DNA of 64,000 nt from Rhabdophis nuchalis (taxonomy: Eukaryota > Chordata > Lepidosauria > Squamata > Natricidae). The stretch lies in the NCBI GenBank assembly GCA_039707465.1, contig CM077658.1:10515074-10579073 (forward strand). The letters are read 5' to 3'. The notes below the pieces were generated by a model. That model was not told the DNA's origin. It searched no databases and saw only the letters and a program-made list of their open reading frames with translations. Below, one piece after another: positions 1 to 11,480 of this stretch; within the stretch, counting starts at the first letter, position 1, and each line of letters starts with the position of its first letter. The position numbers and the translations under genes are program-made.

Positions 1-478
1 TCCTGACGACCATCTTCAAAGCGCTCCATGGCTCGGGACCTAGTTACATGCGAGACCGTCTCCTGCCCCATACATCCCTACGCCCGATTCGCTCCCACAG
101 AGAGGGCCTTCTCAGGGTGCCGACTGGCGACACCCAGGGGAAGGGCCTTCTCTGTGGCGGGCCCTGCCCTGTGGAACGACCTGCCCCCTGAACTCCGTAC
201 CATTACTGACCTCCGCCTCTTCCGCCAGTGTTTAAAAACACATTTGTTTCATCAAGCCGGCCTTGCATAGCCTCCGCTGTTGACTAGTTTAGATAGTTTT
301 AAAGTGGGGGGGGGGGGTCTTAATTGGTTTTTAGCACAGGATTTCATATTTAATAAGCTTTTAAAATTTTATATTTTTGTATTGTTTTGTATATTATTTT
401 AATTTTCCTGTGCGCCGCCCTGGGTCCGTTTGGAGAAGGGCGGGATATAAATCGAATAAAATAAAAATAAAAAAAATA
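1..478 (+). mobile_element. L2-clade LINE, 3' end (cut by window edge)
   Basis: This is the C-terminal tail of an L2-type ORF2 followed by its 3' UTR. The translation carries the family signatures [11 protein letters not shown] and [11 protein letters not shown], also seen in the long L2 copy at 44.1-48.7 kb. Relative to that copy, about 17 bp is missing near 120, which shifts the reading frame, so this is a dead fragment. The 3' UTR has a poly-G run near 307 and ends in 'GGGCGGGATATAAAT' followed by A/T-rich AATAAA-like tandem repeats. The 5' part lies outside the window. Confidence 0.85.
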
Positions 479-817
479 AATTTGTTGAACACTTTTTTTT
501 TTTACATCTCTTTTATAATCTGGTAGTGTAATGGTTCATTTCATTTTATCTTAGTTTATTTTGGCAACAATTTGTTTCAGAGAAACCTTATGGTTGTCTT
601 AAAATAGTGCAGAGCAAGCTGTTGAAAGGGAAACTGCAAATACTTTAAATGAAAATAAATAGTGCAATACATTTCATAATAGAATCCACTTCTTGCCACT
701 GGTAAACTAGCTTTCTATCGTTACTTAGAGACATATACACCACCTCTTTCGACACAAAGCATGGAAAATCACAAAGACAATCAATAATGTTAGTACCACT
801 TTCCCCCTTGAACTTGA
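479..817. other. AT-rich unique sequence
   Basis: No gene or recognisable repeat seen. The stretch is AT-rich with short T runs. Confidence 0.5.
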
Positions 818-873
818 GAGAGAGGGAGGGGAGAGGAGGGAGAGGGAGAGGGAAAGGGAGAGGGAGAGGGAGG

Positions 874-903
<30 letters not shown>
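818..903. repeat. Purine-rich GA/GGA microsatellite
   Basis: An uninterrupted purine tract of AGAG, AGGG and GGGAGA units. Reading frames across it are low-complexity artefacts. Confidence 0.9.
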
Positions 904-905
<2 letters not shown>

Positions 906-2116
906 TATGCCTTAGAACAGTACCAAATACCAATGAAACAACATAGACCTTTATCCTAAATTTGACTCTTTGCATCATAAGGTAGACCTAAGAAATACTT
1001 CTATCTGAATTCCAACAATAATGCTAACAAATTCAAGAAAGCATTTCCAAACTAAGCAGATCAAACAACTGTCTAAGCAAGCCTTCCTATGCTCTGAACT
1101 GAACATGATATTGTGTTAACTTTCCTCTAGACTTTACTCTAATTTCCTGTTCTTCCAACTGGATCTCCTTGGACCACAAGAACTGAAAATACTAATAACC
1201 AGCCAAGAGTTGAAATACAGTATTTTGGATCAACAGTTGGAAGGGAAGGGTCATTGTAAAAGACCTAAAATTGCCTACAAAGAATTATGGTCATCAATCA
1301 AAAAAGATTTTAACGAAGAACAAGTTGGCTAGATAGTATCGCTGTCAACATACATTTGTATAAGCTTACCAGAACTTAAACAAACAGTTCCCAGTGGACA
1401 ATCTTGGTGAAATCATGGTCATCAGGCCATGTAGAGTTGGATGCAACTGAAGAACAGCAAAATGGAAATAATGACCTGCCTTGCAGAATTGCCAAGGAGA
1501 AAAGTACTTTGCAACCCAATAATGTCTCATAACTGATGAACGGCAGGAATCAAAATAAATAACTCACACAGACCACTGACCCAGCACAGCCTGCCTAGCT
1601 AGAGGGAGCAAAAACATAGGCAAATCTTTGAAACGGTGCCGTTTTTTTTTTAACAGAAAGCAGAGTTAAAGCAGCATTGCTGCTTCCCAAACGTTTTTTT
1701 TTTTTAGTTAAGGGAAACAAACAAAAAGTAGCACACAGCGAGCCATCCTGCCACTTAAGAAAGAGACTTCAAAAGAACAATATGGACCAAAGCTTTAACC
1801 TTTACAAAAAGCCAAGGGTGGGGTGAAATGCACGAAAGCATGGGACTTGTTAAGAAACAAGCCTTCTGCAATTTTAATGGGGATTTTGCAAGCCAAGGTA
1901 TCAGATGCATCGTTTATTATTTTTCCCCTCTGTTACTTTGGATTTGAAATTAACAAAAGGCAACATTTGCACTTGCCCTTTCTTATAGAAGAGCTTTAAA
2001 AGGTTTTTCTTTTTATGTACAAAATATGCCTCTCCTCTTGCACAAATGGCTAGGCGATAAAAGATTAGGGCCCTGCAGCAGTACCATGTTGCCCACTGAG
2101 GGTATAGTGTCAATCA
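904..2116. other. Unique sequence, nothing recognised
   Basis: About 1.2 kb of AT-rich sequence with poly-T runs near 1640 and 1693. No long frame, RNA gene or repeat signature was recognised on either strand. Confidence 0.45.
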
Positions 2117-2345
2117 GAACAGAGCTAGAAGGGACCATGGAGGTCTTCTAGTCCAACCCCCTGCTCAAACAGGCCATCCTATACCTTCAGACAAATGGTT
2201 ATCCAACAATTACTTAAAAGCTTCTAGAAGCATTCACAACTTCTGGAGGCAAGTTGTTCCACTCATTAATTGTTCTAACTGTCATTTCCTGTCAGGAAAT
2301 TTCTCCTTAGTTCTAAGTTGCTTCTCTCCTTAATTAGTTGAGTCC
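2117..2345 (-). mobile_element. CR1 LINE fragment
   Basis: On the plus strand it reads GAAGGGACC, GGTCTTCTAGTCCAACCCCC, then the reverse complement of the CR1 ORF2 C-terminus (KERSNLELRRNFL). This is the usual reversed appearance of a CR1 3' end. It matches the other CR1 copies at 20.8, 23.6, 25.3 and 38.4 kb. It is 5'-truncated and contains a small internal repeat near 2283. Confidence 0.85.
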
Positions 2346-4235
2346 AGAAGCAGTTCCATAGGTGGAAGGCATGGACATTTAGGTGAGGTACCAATATATA
2401 GTACTGTAAGGAATCCCAGGCCACTCCTGAGTGAAACAGTGGAACGCCTGCCAGTTTGAACTGAGGTAACAGAATGTGAGGCAACTGGCAGTTGGAACAG
2501 AGTTCTTTTCAGGTGAGGAGGGGGAGTACAACTCCTTAGCATCAGACTGTGTTAATTACTGTGTAAGAAATACTAATGATCTGATGGTCATTTCAAAAAA
2601 ATCCCTTCTTAGCAAACACCCAGAAGCCAAGAGGAACATATGTGCCAAATTTCAAGTTTGTAGGCCTTACAGTTCTGGAGATTTCACGATGAGTGAGTGG
2701 TATTTGGCTTTTATATATATATAGATTACAATATTGGCATGTCTACTTTCAACAGCATTTCTTATTACCCCCAACATGCTATTGGCCTTCCCCCCCCCCC
2801 AGTGGACACCTTTATCAAATTGTTTACCAACATTTTCAGAACTTCTGAAAAAGTCCTCGAAGACAGCCTTATCCAGTCCCCCCTTCCCCCTGCATCGGTC
2901 ATAAAAGCTTCCAGGAGGCAGACAGTGGAGGGAAGAAATCGTCACAGGCAAAGAAAGTCAAAAAGAACAGAACAAAGCTCCATCAAAACATCAATAACTT
3001 CAGTGGAAGCACCTAAGAGTATATATGTCTACTGTAGATCGAAGACCAAACACACACAACTAACTCTAGACAGGAATAATGATTCTATGGTTGGAGATAA
3101 AAGAGCACTAATCTTTGTTTAATTGATAAAAGCACACATTGTCCACTTATACACTAGGAACAAAGGCAGGTCACCCAGAAAATTTGACAATTCAACCATG
3201 CAGCCAGGTATCCTTGAAGTTATTTTAAAAAGTGATTCTTAACTATTTCCCCAAAGATATATTTCAGAAGTGTTAGGAATTTTCACTTGGATCCCTGCTT
3301 CCTTTTCTCAATATACTTTAAGGCCCCAAATATAAAAGTTAGGCAAAACATCCAAAGAGTATAAAGTTTAATGAACATAAAAAGTAAGGGCTGGACAAAT
3401 TTTAATCTATCTGACCGTATGAACTCCCAATAGAATCTTAAAGCGTTTACATAAAGTCTTCCGAGAGGCAATATACTCTATGAATTGTACCCAAGGCTCT
3501 CACATTCATTCGAGTGCATAAATTCCTGAACTAAATCATTGTAAAGTAATATACTCTTATTGTATTTTAAAATGCGCCTTGCAACAATGTTGCACAAACA
3601 GTGCTTAGTTCATTGGTATCATTTACATTCATTAAAAATAAAACAGTCTCATCAGTCCACAAATGCTGATTTTTTTTTTGAGTTGCAAACATCCCTATTT
3701 TCCATGGTGGGGAGGGGCAGAGGGGCATTACCTTTTCTTAGGAGTAAACGCCACTCTGAACTTTGCCCATATTTGGATAATGGAAATAAAATGAAAGGCG
3801 CTCTCTTTCCGTATAGTAGAGTATGGAAAGTTCCACCTATTTTCTTCATTAAAGCCTCAGACAAAATGCTATCAGCCATTCAATTAACGTTGGTGTAAAA
3901 CTGCCAGTTCGCCAATAAATGATTGAAAGAAAGAGAGAAGCAGAGATTTGGATAAATAGGAGAGAGAGTTACTGGCTGCCTTACTGATGGTTGGCTGAGT
4001 TAGCGAGTTTTACATTTTTACTAGAAATTTAGAAAAATCAAATCAAATGTAGGAGACGATCAGACTGAGCCCAAGGGAGGAGTCAAGCATGTCATTTGTC
4101 TCGCATCTCTTCGCGCTCACAAGAGATCTAAGTCCAGGCAATCCTGAATTCCACTGACGTTTATTTATCGCCCATTTGCTTTGACCGTTATTAGTTAAGA
4201 TTATTGTAGTAAGTGTTACCGTGTAATAAAACCTG
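2346..4235. other. Mostly unique sequence
   Basis: No gene recognised. Around 2635-2725 a motif with 'GTGCCAAATTTCAAGTTT' and 'GATGAGTGAGTGG', running into a short TA repeat, resembles the end of an interspersed squamate repeat, but I cannot name it. A poly-C run sits near 2790. The longest plus-strand frame (2697-3122) crosses this low-complexity sequence and has no recognisable domain. Confidence 0.4.
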
Positions 4236-4985
4236 AACAGGTAGTCCTCAACTTAAAACAGTTCACTTAGAGGCCATTCTAAGTTACAACAGCTTTGATA
4301 AAAGAGACTTATGACCATTTTTCACATTTATGACCATTGCAGCATCCACATGGTCACGTGATTTACCTTCGGATGCTTGTCAACTGACTCACATTTATGG
4401 CGGTTGCAATATCCCGGAGCCCTGTGATCACCTTTTGCAACCTTCTGACAAGCAAAGTCAATGGGGAAGACAGATTCACTGAACAACCATGTTACTAATT
4501 TAACAGCTGCAGTGATTCACTTAACAACTGTGGAAACAAAGGTCGTAAAATGGGGCAAACCCCAACAAATTTCTCACATAACAAGATAGATTTTGGACTC
4601 AATTGTGGCTGTAAGTTTAGGTAAAAGGTTCCCCTTGCACATACGTGCTAGTCGTTCCTGACTCTAGGGGACGGTGTTTTAAAGCTGAAGAGCCAGCGCT
4701 GCCTGAAGACGTCTCTGTAGTCATATGGCCGGCATGACTCAACACCGAAGGTTCACGGAACGCTGTTACCTTCCCACCAAAGGTGGTCCCTATTTTTCTA
4801 CTTGCATTTTTACGTGTTTTCAAACTGCTAGGTTGGCAGAAGCTGGGACAAGTCATGGGAGCTCACTCCATTACACGGCGCTAGGGATTCGAACCACCGA
4901 ATTGCCGACCTTTCCCATCAACAAGCTCAGCATCTTTGCCACTGAGTCACCGCGTCCCTAGTTGTACGTTTAGGGCTACCTATAT
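4236..4985. mobile_element. 'CAGGTAGTCCT' inverted-repeat DNA element, interrupted
   Basis: The left end reads CAGGTAGTCCTCAACTTA and the right end, after the nested SINE, reads GTTTAGGGCTACCT, which is a degraded inverted complement. The interior holds pieces such as 'TGACCATTTTTCAC', 'CTTCTGACAAGCAAAGTCAATG' split by short gaps, and 'AACAACTGTGG' that recur at 5.4, 19.6, 24.3 and 60.1 kb. It is non-coding, so it is probably a non-autonomous DNA transposon. I could not define a target-site duplication, and the superfamily is unknown. Confidence 0.65.
4622..4962 (-). mobile_element. tRNA-derived SINE (family A), nested
   Basis: Read on the minus strand, the head is GGGACGCGGTGACTCAGTGG (A-box-like), followed by GGTTCGAATCCCTA (B box). 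The body and a 3' tail ending ATGTGCAAGGGGAACC follow. It is flanked by 12-bp direct repeats, TGTAAGTTTAGG at 4610-4621 and TGTACGTTTAGG at 4963-4974 (one mismatch). This shows insertion into the right end of the surrounding DNA element. Four other copies occur in the window. Confidence 0.85.
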
Positions 4986-5430
4986 TCATTGAACCACAGT
5001 GGCTGATGATTTCCTGTGCTTTATATTTTTTTTCAATATTTTAGACATAAAGAAAGGAAGAATGTTTTGAATCTGTCTTGTCTAAGTTTCAGTACTGAAA
5101 GGCTTTGGATTTGTTTCCTTCCCTTTCTCAAAATACTTAACCCTACAAATGTTAAAGTTTGGATAAAAATTACTCAGAGTATAAACTTTGATGAGCATTT
5201 TGAAGTTGTTTGTTTGGAAGTTTTCCAGGACTATCTTTGCCTCTGTTGAATACCGGTGCGGCGTTGCAAAATTCTGGTTAATTACTTACTCTGATAAGGA
5301 TTAAGCAATAAGAAACATCAATTCCTCCAGGCTAGAAAAGATGCAGAGCTAAGAAAGAGCCTGTTAAATATCAGGGTTTTCAAAGTTTGAATACAGCTTA
5401 AGAAAAGAAGTTTTTTTAATTCACATAATA
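4986..5430. other. Unique sequence
   Basis: No repeat or gene recognised. A short plus-strand frame here has no domain and is not supported. Confidence 0.4.
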
Positions 5431-6000
5431 CAGGTAATCCTCCACCTACGACCACAGCCGAATCCAAATTTTCAAGTTTTGTCCCATTTTGACCTGTCTT
5501 GATACAGTTCTTAAGTGAATCACTATCGTAAATAGCAATAAAATAGAACAGAAGAGAAGAGAACAGAATTCTTTATTGGGGAAGTGTGATTAGACAAACA
5601 AGGACTTTGTCTTTGGTGCAGATGCTCTCAGTGTACATAAGGAGAATAAAATACATTCATCAAGAATAAAAAGATACAACACTTAGTGATGGTCAAGGTT
5701 ACCTATAAGCTATCAAATTGTACTGGTAAACAAATAAGAGAAGATAAATTATAAAAGAAAAGAAAATTAATAATAAAAATAAAACAATATAAATTATAAA
5801 ATAAAACAATATAAATAAAGTTGATCATGACTGCACCATCGTAAACAGGAGCCAGTGGCCAAGTGTTTGAATTTTGTTCATGTGATCGTGGGGATGCTTC
5901 AAATGTCATAAGTGTGAAAAACTGTCATAAGTCAGTTTTTCCAGCGCTGTTGTACCGTCGAATGGTCACTAAATGAATGGCTGCAAGTCAAGGATTATTT
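5431..6000. mobile_element. 'CAGGTAGTCCT' DNA element, interrupted by a LINE
   Basis: The left end is CAGGTAATCCTCCACCTACG and the right end is GCAAGTCAAGGATTATTT, its degenerate inverted complement. The interior matches the copy at 4.2 kb. A Snake1-type LINE splits it at roughly 5537-5840. Confidence 0.6.
5537..5840 (-). mobile_element. Snake1 (CR1-L3-like) LINE 3' end, nested
   Basis: On the plus strand it reads a degraded AGAAG/AGAAC tail, 'AATTCTTTATTGGGGAAGTG', then 'TGCTCTCAGTGTACATAAGG' and 'CATTCATCAAGAATAAAAAG'. These are the same landmarks as at 18.05-18.6 kb, and at 33.7-34.2 kb in the other orientation. It is 5'-truncated and sits inside the DNA element 5431-6000. Confidence 0.8.
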
Positions 6001-6053
6001 CCACAACCCCATATTGTCTGCAAATGAGAAGTGACTACATGTAAAGTCTAAAG

Positions 6054-6188
6054 CAGGGGTCCCCAACCTTTGCAACTTTAAGTCTGAAGGACTTCAGCTC
6101 CCAGACTTCTCCAGCCAGCTTTGCTAGCTGGAGAATTCTGGGAACTGAAGTCCTTCAGACTTAAAGTTGCAAAGGTTGGGGACCCCTG
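6054..6188 (-). mobile_element. 135-bp palindromic hAT MITE
   Basis: It is a near-perfect inverted repeat along its whole length, beginning CAGGGGTCCCCAACC and ending GGTTGGGGACCCCTG. It is flanked by identical 8-bp direct repeats GTCTAAAG at 6046-6053 and 6189-6196, as expected for hAT insertion. It has no coding capacity. A second copy of equal length lies at 55774-55908 in the opposite orientation; the strand call here is relative to that copy. Confidence 0.93.
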
Positions 6189-6196
6189 GTCTAAAG

Positions 6197-7185
6197 CATT
6201 GGCTGTGGTCAAGAAATTAATTAGAAATAAATGTTGGGAACAATTTCATACAACAGTGCAAAAGACACTACTGGTTAATTTTATGATGAAACCAGAATTA
6301 TTTATATTGGGTTTTACGGACACTGACCTAGAAAAGGAATAGGGGAACTGACATGGTGCATGATAAGTAGGGCAAGATTATTGTATGCACAAAGGTGGAA
6401 CAATAATGAAATACCCACAGTAGAGGACTGAAAAAAGAGTTTAGAGAAAAACCTAAAGATTTGAGTTAGTAAACAATTTATATTTACAGGTATCTATATT
6501 AGTTTAATGAATCCCACTTTATAGAAGGATATGATTAGTTCAATACAACAGTTTCAGAATCTCTCATTCCTTCAGTGCCACCAACTTTCCACCAGAGAAA
6601 TTAAACGTAAATAAGCAAGAAATGCCTATAAAGATCACTGCGTTTATGTCATCCTTAAAATAAAAGTTCGTTTCATTTACTATTTCAGTAGCAAAAATGC
6701 ACTACTATGCAATTAAACAGACTTTTACATTAGTATGTCAGCCAGCCAAATTTCCCTTAAGAATACTTTTTTTTTTCCAAAAAAAGGTAAATAAAGTAAA
6801 AAAATAAATAACCTCCTTCAGTCTTATAACTAGCCTCTACAATTTGCAGGGCTTTAAAAGCATTTTTTTTCCAGATATGCCCCTAAATAATTAAGCTGTT
6901 CCTTTTACCATACTTCCTATATTATAAAAGTCATTTTCCCACAACAAATCAATAACTCATTCCTTACGCCAGTCATTTTTCTCCATTTAACTGAATGGAC
7001 TGAAGTCCGACACTGCAAGTTACATTACATTTGAATTATGTGTGCAATTTAAAATTCAAAGTACTACACTAAGGGGCTTTTTAGACTGACCGTCCTACAG
7101 CCTCTATGTATGTATGCCTACATTCCTTATCTCCAGTAATAAAACCTTTGAAAAAGTTAAAACTATAAAAGCTTTCGTTCTTTTA
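6197..7185. other. AT-rich unique sequence
   Basis: No gene or repeat recognised. It holds several poly-T/A runs (6770-6790, 6865). Confidence 0.45.
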
Positions 7186-7335
7186 TGTATTTATTTATTA
7201 TTCGATTTATATACCGCTCCTATCTCCATCAAGATGGACTCAGGGCGGTGTACAGGAAATTAAAAATCACACCAACAAATAACAATAAATACAATGATAA
7301 TATTAAAATGAATTAAATTAGGCAACCTATGCAAA
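7186..7335 (-). mobile_element. L2-like 3' tail
   Basis: The plus strand shows TTTATTTATTATTCGATTTA, then 'TATACCGCTCC' and 'GGACTCAGGGCGG'. This is the reverse complement of the L2 3' end (GGGCGG...TATAAAT plus A/T tail). The coding portion is absent. A SINE sharing the L2 tail is an alternative. Confidence 0.7.
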
Positions 7336-10300
7336 AGAAAAGAAATCCAGTAATTTCACTCAGAGAGAAAATAAATTGCTAACTCACACATACTATTTAC
7401 GTTAACAAGACAACACAGAGTCATCCATGTGTCTTATCATTTAAATTAAACCTCCCTTTCCTTCATCTTGCAAATCTTTCAATCTGCATTAAAGAAAAGA
7501 AATTAATATAATTTGTAAAATGAGTCAAAAGGTTGTTCAATAGTGTTGACACTCAATCTATTGCAGTTCTTCCAATCTATTGCAGTTCTTCATTATGACC
7601 ATTGGTTATTCCAACGAAGTATGCATAAGTTTAGCAGTGTGAACTTTGGCATATGATAGTAGTGAAAATTGTGACAATAGACAATGAAGAAATCAACCAG
7701 GCTTCAAATAATGTAAGTCTGCATAGCTGATTTTATTTTAATTAATAGCTCTCTATCTTCAAAGATTATTTTTTTGTCAATTTATACCCATGGCTTATAA
7801 ATAAGAGTGTTTAGGTCATGTTGAACGCCTGCATAATTTACAACTGAAAAGACAGAGATACTCAGATATGGACATGTTCTTTTCTAAAAGAAAAGTGTCA
7901 TTGTTTATCATGGAAACTAAGTTAGTCTTTTTTGTGTGTATGTGTTCGTTATGCTTCATGAAACTTTACTACATAGCACATGCAAGTTTGAAACATTCCT
8001 ACAAATAGGATCCTTCATGGAGAATCTCACCTTCTCTCTTCTATCAAGATTTAAAACATAATTTTGATTGTGCCATTAAGACCTGAATAAGAGTTCAGTC
8101 TTTAGGATGGAGCTTCGGAACTGAACGGAATTGGAGCATGCAACAATGACCAAGTTGTTCAAAAACAGGCATGTGTTTCTGCTTTCTTAGGAAATGCAAA
8201 TTCTACCCATAAATCTTGGAGTGCATATTGTCTCTTTCCCAAATTGCTCACATGACTGAACGAAGGGAAAACTTTGCTCAGAAAGCTGATCAAACTTTTC
8301 ATTTCGAGCTACTCAACATCCTGCGTTGGTTTTAATAACGAGATTTCAACTTTGCCAACTCCTAGAAGACAAGTGAGTATTTGCAAAGAAAGAAGAGGTT
8401 CCTCATTGATAGTAAGTTTGCATCAGTCTCTGGCTCTATGATGCTTTTACTGAATAAATGTTTTTTTGTGTGGTTATTAAAACAAACTAACAGCAGCCTT
8501 CAATATGGAGAGCTTGATATAATTAAGTATTCATAGGCATTCTTACCATAGTAGCATCTCTGAGATTAATAAACAGCATATTTCCATTCTGTGTATCTCA
8601 TTAATTGATCAGGATATGGAAATTAATCAATCTTGCGCTTCTTGAAGTTTTGTCTATATGCATCTCAACTTCAAACTAAAGCAAAGCTGCAGGACAGACT
8701 GGAATTAATCAAACCTGTGTGGAGTATTTTGATATGAACCTCAACTTGTCTTTCAAACCAGATTGGTTTTGTTCTTTAAACAACATTCAGTACTAAATGT
8801 TTAAGCAATTGTGGGCAGACTTATGAACACAAACACTGTGGCATTTTCTTTAAGAAGTAGAATTATAGACGAGTTGGGGGGGTTCACTTAAAACTTTCAC
8901 TATTTCCAATATTATTCAGCTTTAAATCAAAGGGTATGTTATCCAAGTTAAGTCCAATGGTACTGTAAAATTTTAAAAAAAAATCCTCATCTGGGGCTGT
9001 ATTACTTGCTGAAAAAAATCTACTTGAAAACATTAATCAAATTTTTCGCCTACTGGGCATCCATATGGTAAAGCAGCATGTGAATCTCCCAAATTTGCTG
9101 ATCTCCTGTAACTGGGTGCTATTAATTACGCTTGCTGCATCCATCTCTTGGATTTCGCTTTGTGAAGAAAGTATTTATTGCAACAGCTTTTACAAAACAA
9201 GGGAATGAAAATCACAATTGATTAATGAGCTGAATGGAAATATTTTCCGTTAGCAGTTTTTTAAAATGAATCAGGATTAATACTACGGGTGAGAAACAAA
9301 GATGAAGCTAGGCTTCCATAGAGATTGTTCCACTCCACTCAAGACTTTTATTTAGGGAAAATGTTTTAAACTAAAACATATCCTGAATTGTTCACCGCTT
9401 CACAAATATTTTGGCTGAAAATATTGAATGAGAATTTAAGGCACTGGTGGCCATTATAATGCAGAAAAGAAATAAATGGTTGAGTGATGCTAGAAAGAGA
9501 GTAGCAGATGACAGGGGAAATATGTCCACCAATTGCTTTTATTGTCTATAATAACAACAGCACATGAACATTTAATTTAGATTTTCTTTTCTGAGATGAA
9601 GCTCATCAACAGCCTTTGGATGTACATTTTATTATAGTAATTGCACTTAAACCTACAGCAACATCAAGCCAGCATTTTTATTAAAATTATGATTTGTTAG
9701 ATAGTTGGTTGGTTGAAATATAACACCGAGCTGGTTTGTCACGTTACAAGTAAGTCCTCTCTTAAAAGATGGTAACTGGGACTAGAAACTCCATTGCTAA
9801 GAGATGTAATCATAGGGTGATTTTGGGACATGGCAACATGGTTGAAATGTTGGTAAAAGCAGAAATATGGGCATGATTCATATAATTTTTTGGAAAATGC
9901 AACACAGAATTATTATGGCAAGGAAGTCAGCTACACAAAAAATGTCCTTGTTTCATTATCACAATCGCCTCAATCTCAAGATGTGATACTGGTGGTGGTG
10001 GTGCAGGAGACTCTTAATCTTCTTAGTTAGTTACTATGCCTCTCAATTTATCAAGGTTTGATTTAAAAAAAAAACCTGCAGAAAATCATTCACAGAATCC
10101 GAACATATGTTGTGCTGATAAGTAAACACGCAAAAGTTTCAAGACTAATGTTAAAAAAATGTTCAGAATAAAATGCCTAGCACATTTATTATACAACACT
10201 CCAACATTGGGGTGGGTGGGGTTTCTAATCATAGAATGCAAACTGAAAACCTCTTACCAAAATATAGTTCTTTTTGAATTTATGTTTATCCTGAAAGGTA

Positions 10301-10464
10301 AGGCTGCTATGTGGAAAATTCACAACATAGGAATCTTATCAGGCTTGGGCACACCAAAACAAATTCTAACTTTGGGAGAGTTGCTCTATTTTGTGCATCG
10401 TTATATCACTTTTTATTACAACAGCTTGCATTTCTTCACTTAAAAGGATTTTAAACTACTAAAA
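7336..10464. other. Long AT-rich single-copy stretch
   Basis: About 3.1 kb with no recognised transposon, RNA gene or exon. Several segments (8540-8660, 9110-9260) contain clustered TAAT/ATTA cores, such as CATTAATTGATCAGG and GAAATTAATCAATC, and could be conserved regulatory DNA, but conservation cannot be judged from one sequence. The 94-residue frame at 10159-10443 has no recognisable domain. Confidence 0.4.
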
Positions 10465-10523
10465 AATGAGAGGGAGGGAGGGTTGGAGGGAGGGAGGGAG
10501 GCAAGGAAGGAAGGAAGGAAGGA
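10465..10523. repeat. GGGA/GGAA microsatellite
   Basis: Tandem GGGA units passing into GGAA units. Pure purine on the plus strand. Confidence 0.9.
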
Positions 10524-11013
10524 TTTAAATTTAGAGTGGAGTTTTCCAACCATATAGTTCTGGTACAATATGTCTCCCTACTACAATGGGTATTTGCCTA
10601 AAAGTTTAAAGTGATCACAACATGTTTAACAAGATACAGAGCTCAGAGATCATTAATCAATCTGTTCAATGTTATTTGTGATAATTCATCATGACAAGAT
10701 ATTAATGACTTACTGTACCCTTCAGAGGTGAGATTAATGCAAATGAGCGGGCCACAATTAACTTTAGTGTTCCCGACTCACAGGAATGGACAGAAGATTA
10801 CAAATGACAAGAATATGTCAACTGCAATAATCAATAAAGGGACGCTTAGAAGGTGATCTATATTTTATAGCCCTATTTTGAGATGCAGTTTCAGCTCGGC
10901 CCACTGTTGTCAGAGTAATACCACCGTTTTCAAGGAAGTGGGCATGTTATTTTCTGGTTGCTTTAAAAAAAAGAAAAAGGAAAGGGATTTGAATGCGTAT
11001 GAAAAACTATATT
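10524..11013. other. Unique sequence with an octamer motif
   Basis: No gene seen. 10737-10744 is ATGCAAAT (POU/octamer consensus), immediately preceded by ATTA at 10733-10736. Confidence 0.35.
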
Positions 11014-11021
11014 GTCTAACG

Positions 11022-11472
11022 CAGGGGTCCCCAACGTTTTTGGCACCAGGGACCGGTTTCATGTAAAAAAAAATTTCCGCAGACCGGTGGGAGCCTCCAG
11101 CGGTTGAGTCGAGTCACGTGGGCCGCGCGTGCGTTCGGCGGTCACGTGCAACCGGGCGGGAAAGCTGCCAGGCGTCCCAGGCGAAGGATCCTCGGCTGGA
11201 GCAGGGAAGGACAGGCTGCGTCCTGGGCAGGAGGGCCTGGCAACCCCTTCCCCCCGTGCAGGGCTGGGTGGTGGCCCTGAACCCCCCCCCCCAAATGCAG
11301 GCTGTTGCCCCTGTCCTGCCCCCGGGGAGCACCCCACCCAGCCGCCAGGATAGCGGAGCGTTTGCTACACTTTCCTAAGAGTTGCGCTACTCTCTCTGCC
11401 ACTCACTCTGGCCCGGTTACTATCAAGCCACAGACCGGCACCGGTCCGCGGACCGGGGGTTGGGGACCCCTG
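11022..11472. mobile_element. 451-bp non-autonomous hAT element, GC-rich
   Basis: The ends are CAGGGGTCCCCAACGTTTTT and GGGGGTTGGGGACCCCTG. Identical 8-bp flanking repeats GTCTAACG lie at 11014-11021 and 11473-11480. Subterminal 'GACCGGT' and 'ACCGGTC' motifs are also inverted. The interior (about 11115-11410) is much richer in G+C and CpG than its surroundings, which produces several spurious open frames on both strands. No transposase is encoded. Confidence 0.92.
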
Positions 11473-11480
11473 GTCTAACG

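Noticed and set aside
2697..3122. 141-codon plus-strand frame
   Set aside because: It crosses a TA repeat and a poly-C run, has no domain and shows no codon bias. I judge it a chance frame.
4622..4962. Functional tRNA gene
   Set aside because: Only a tRNA-like head with A and B boxes inside a longer SINE; the flanking duplications and dispersed copies show retroposition.
11059..11402. Multiple short frames in the GC-rich hAT element
   Set aside because: GC-rich low-stop sequence; no domains and no homology recognised.
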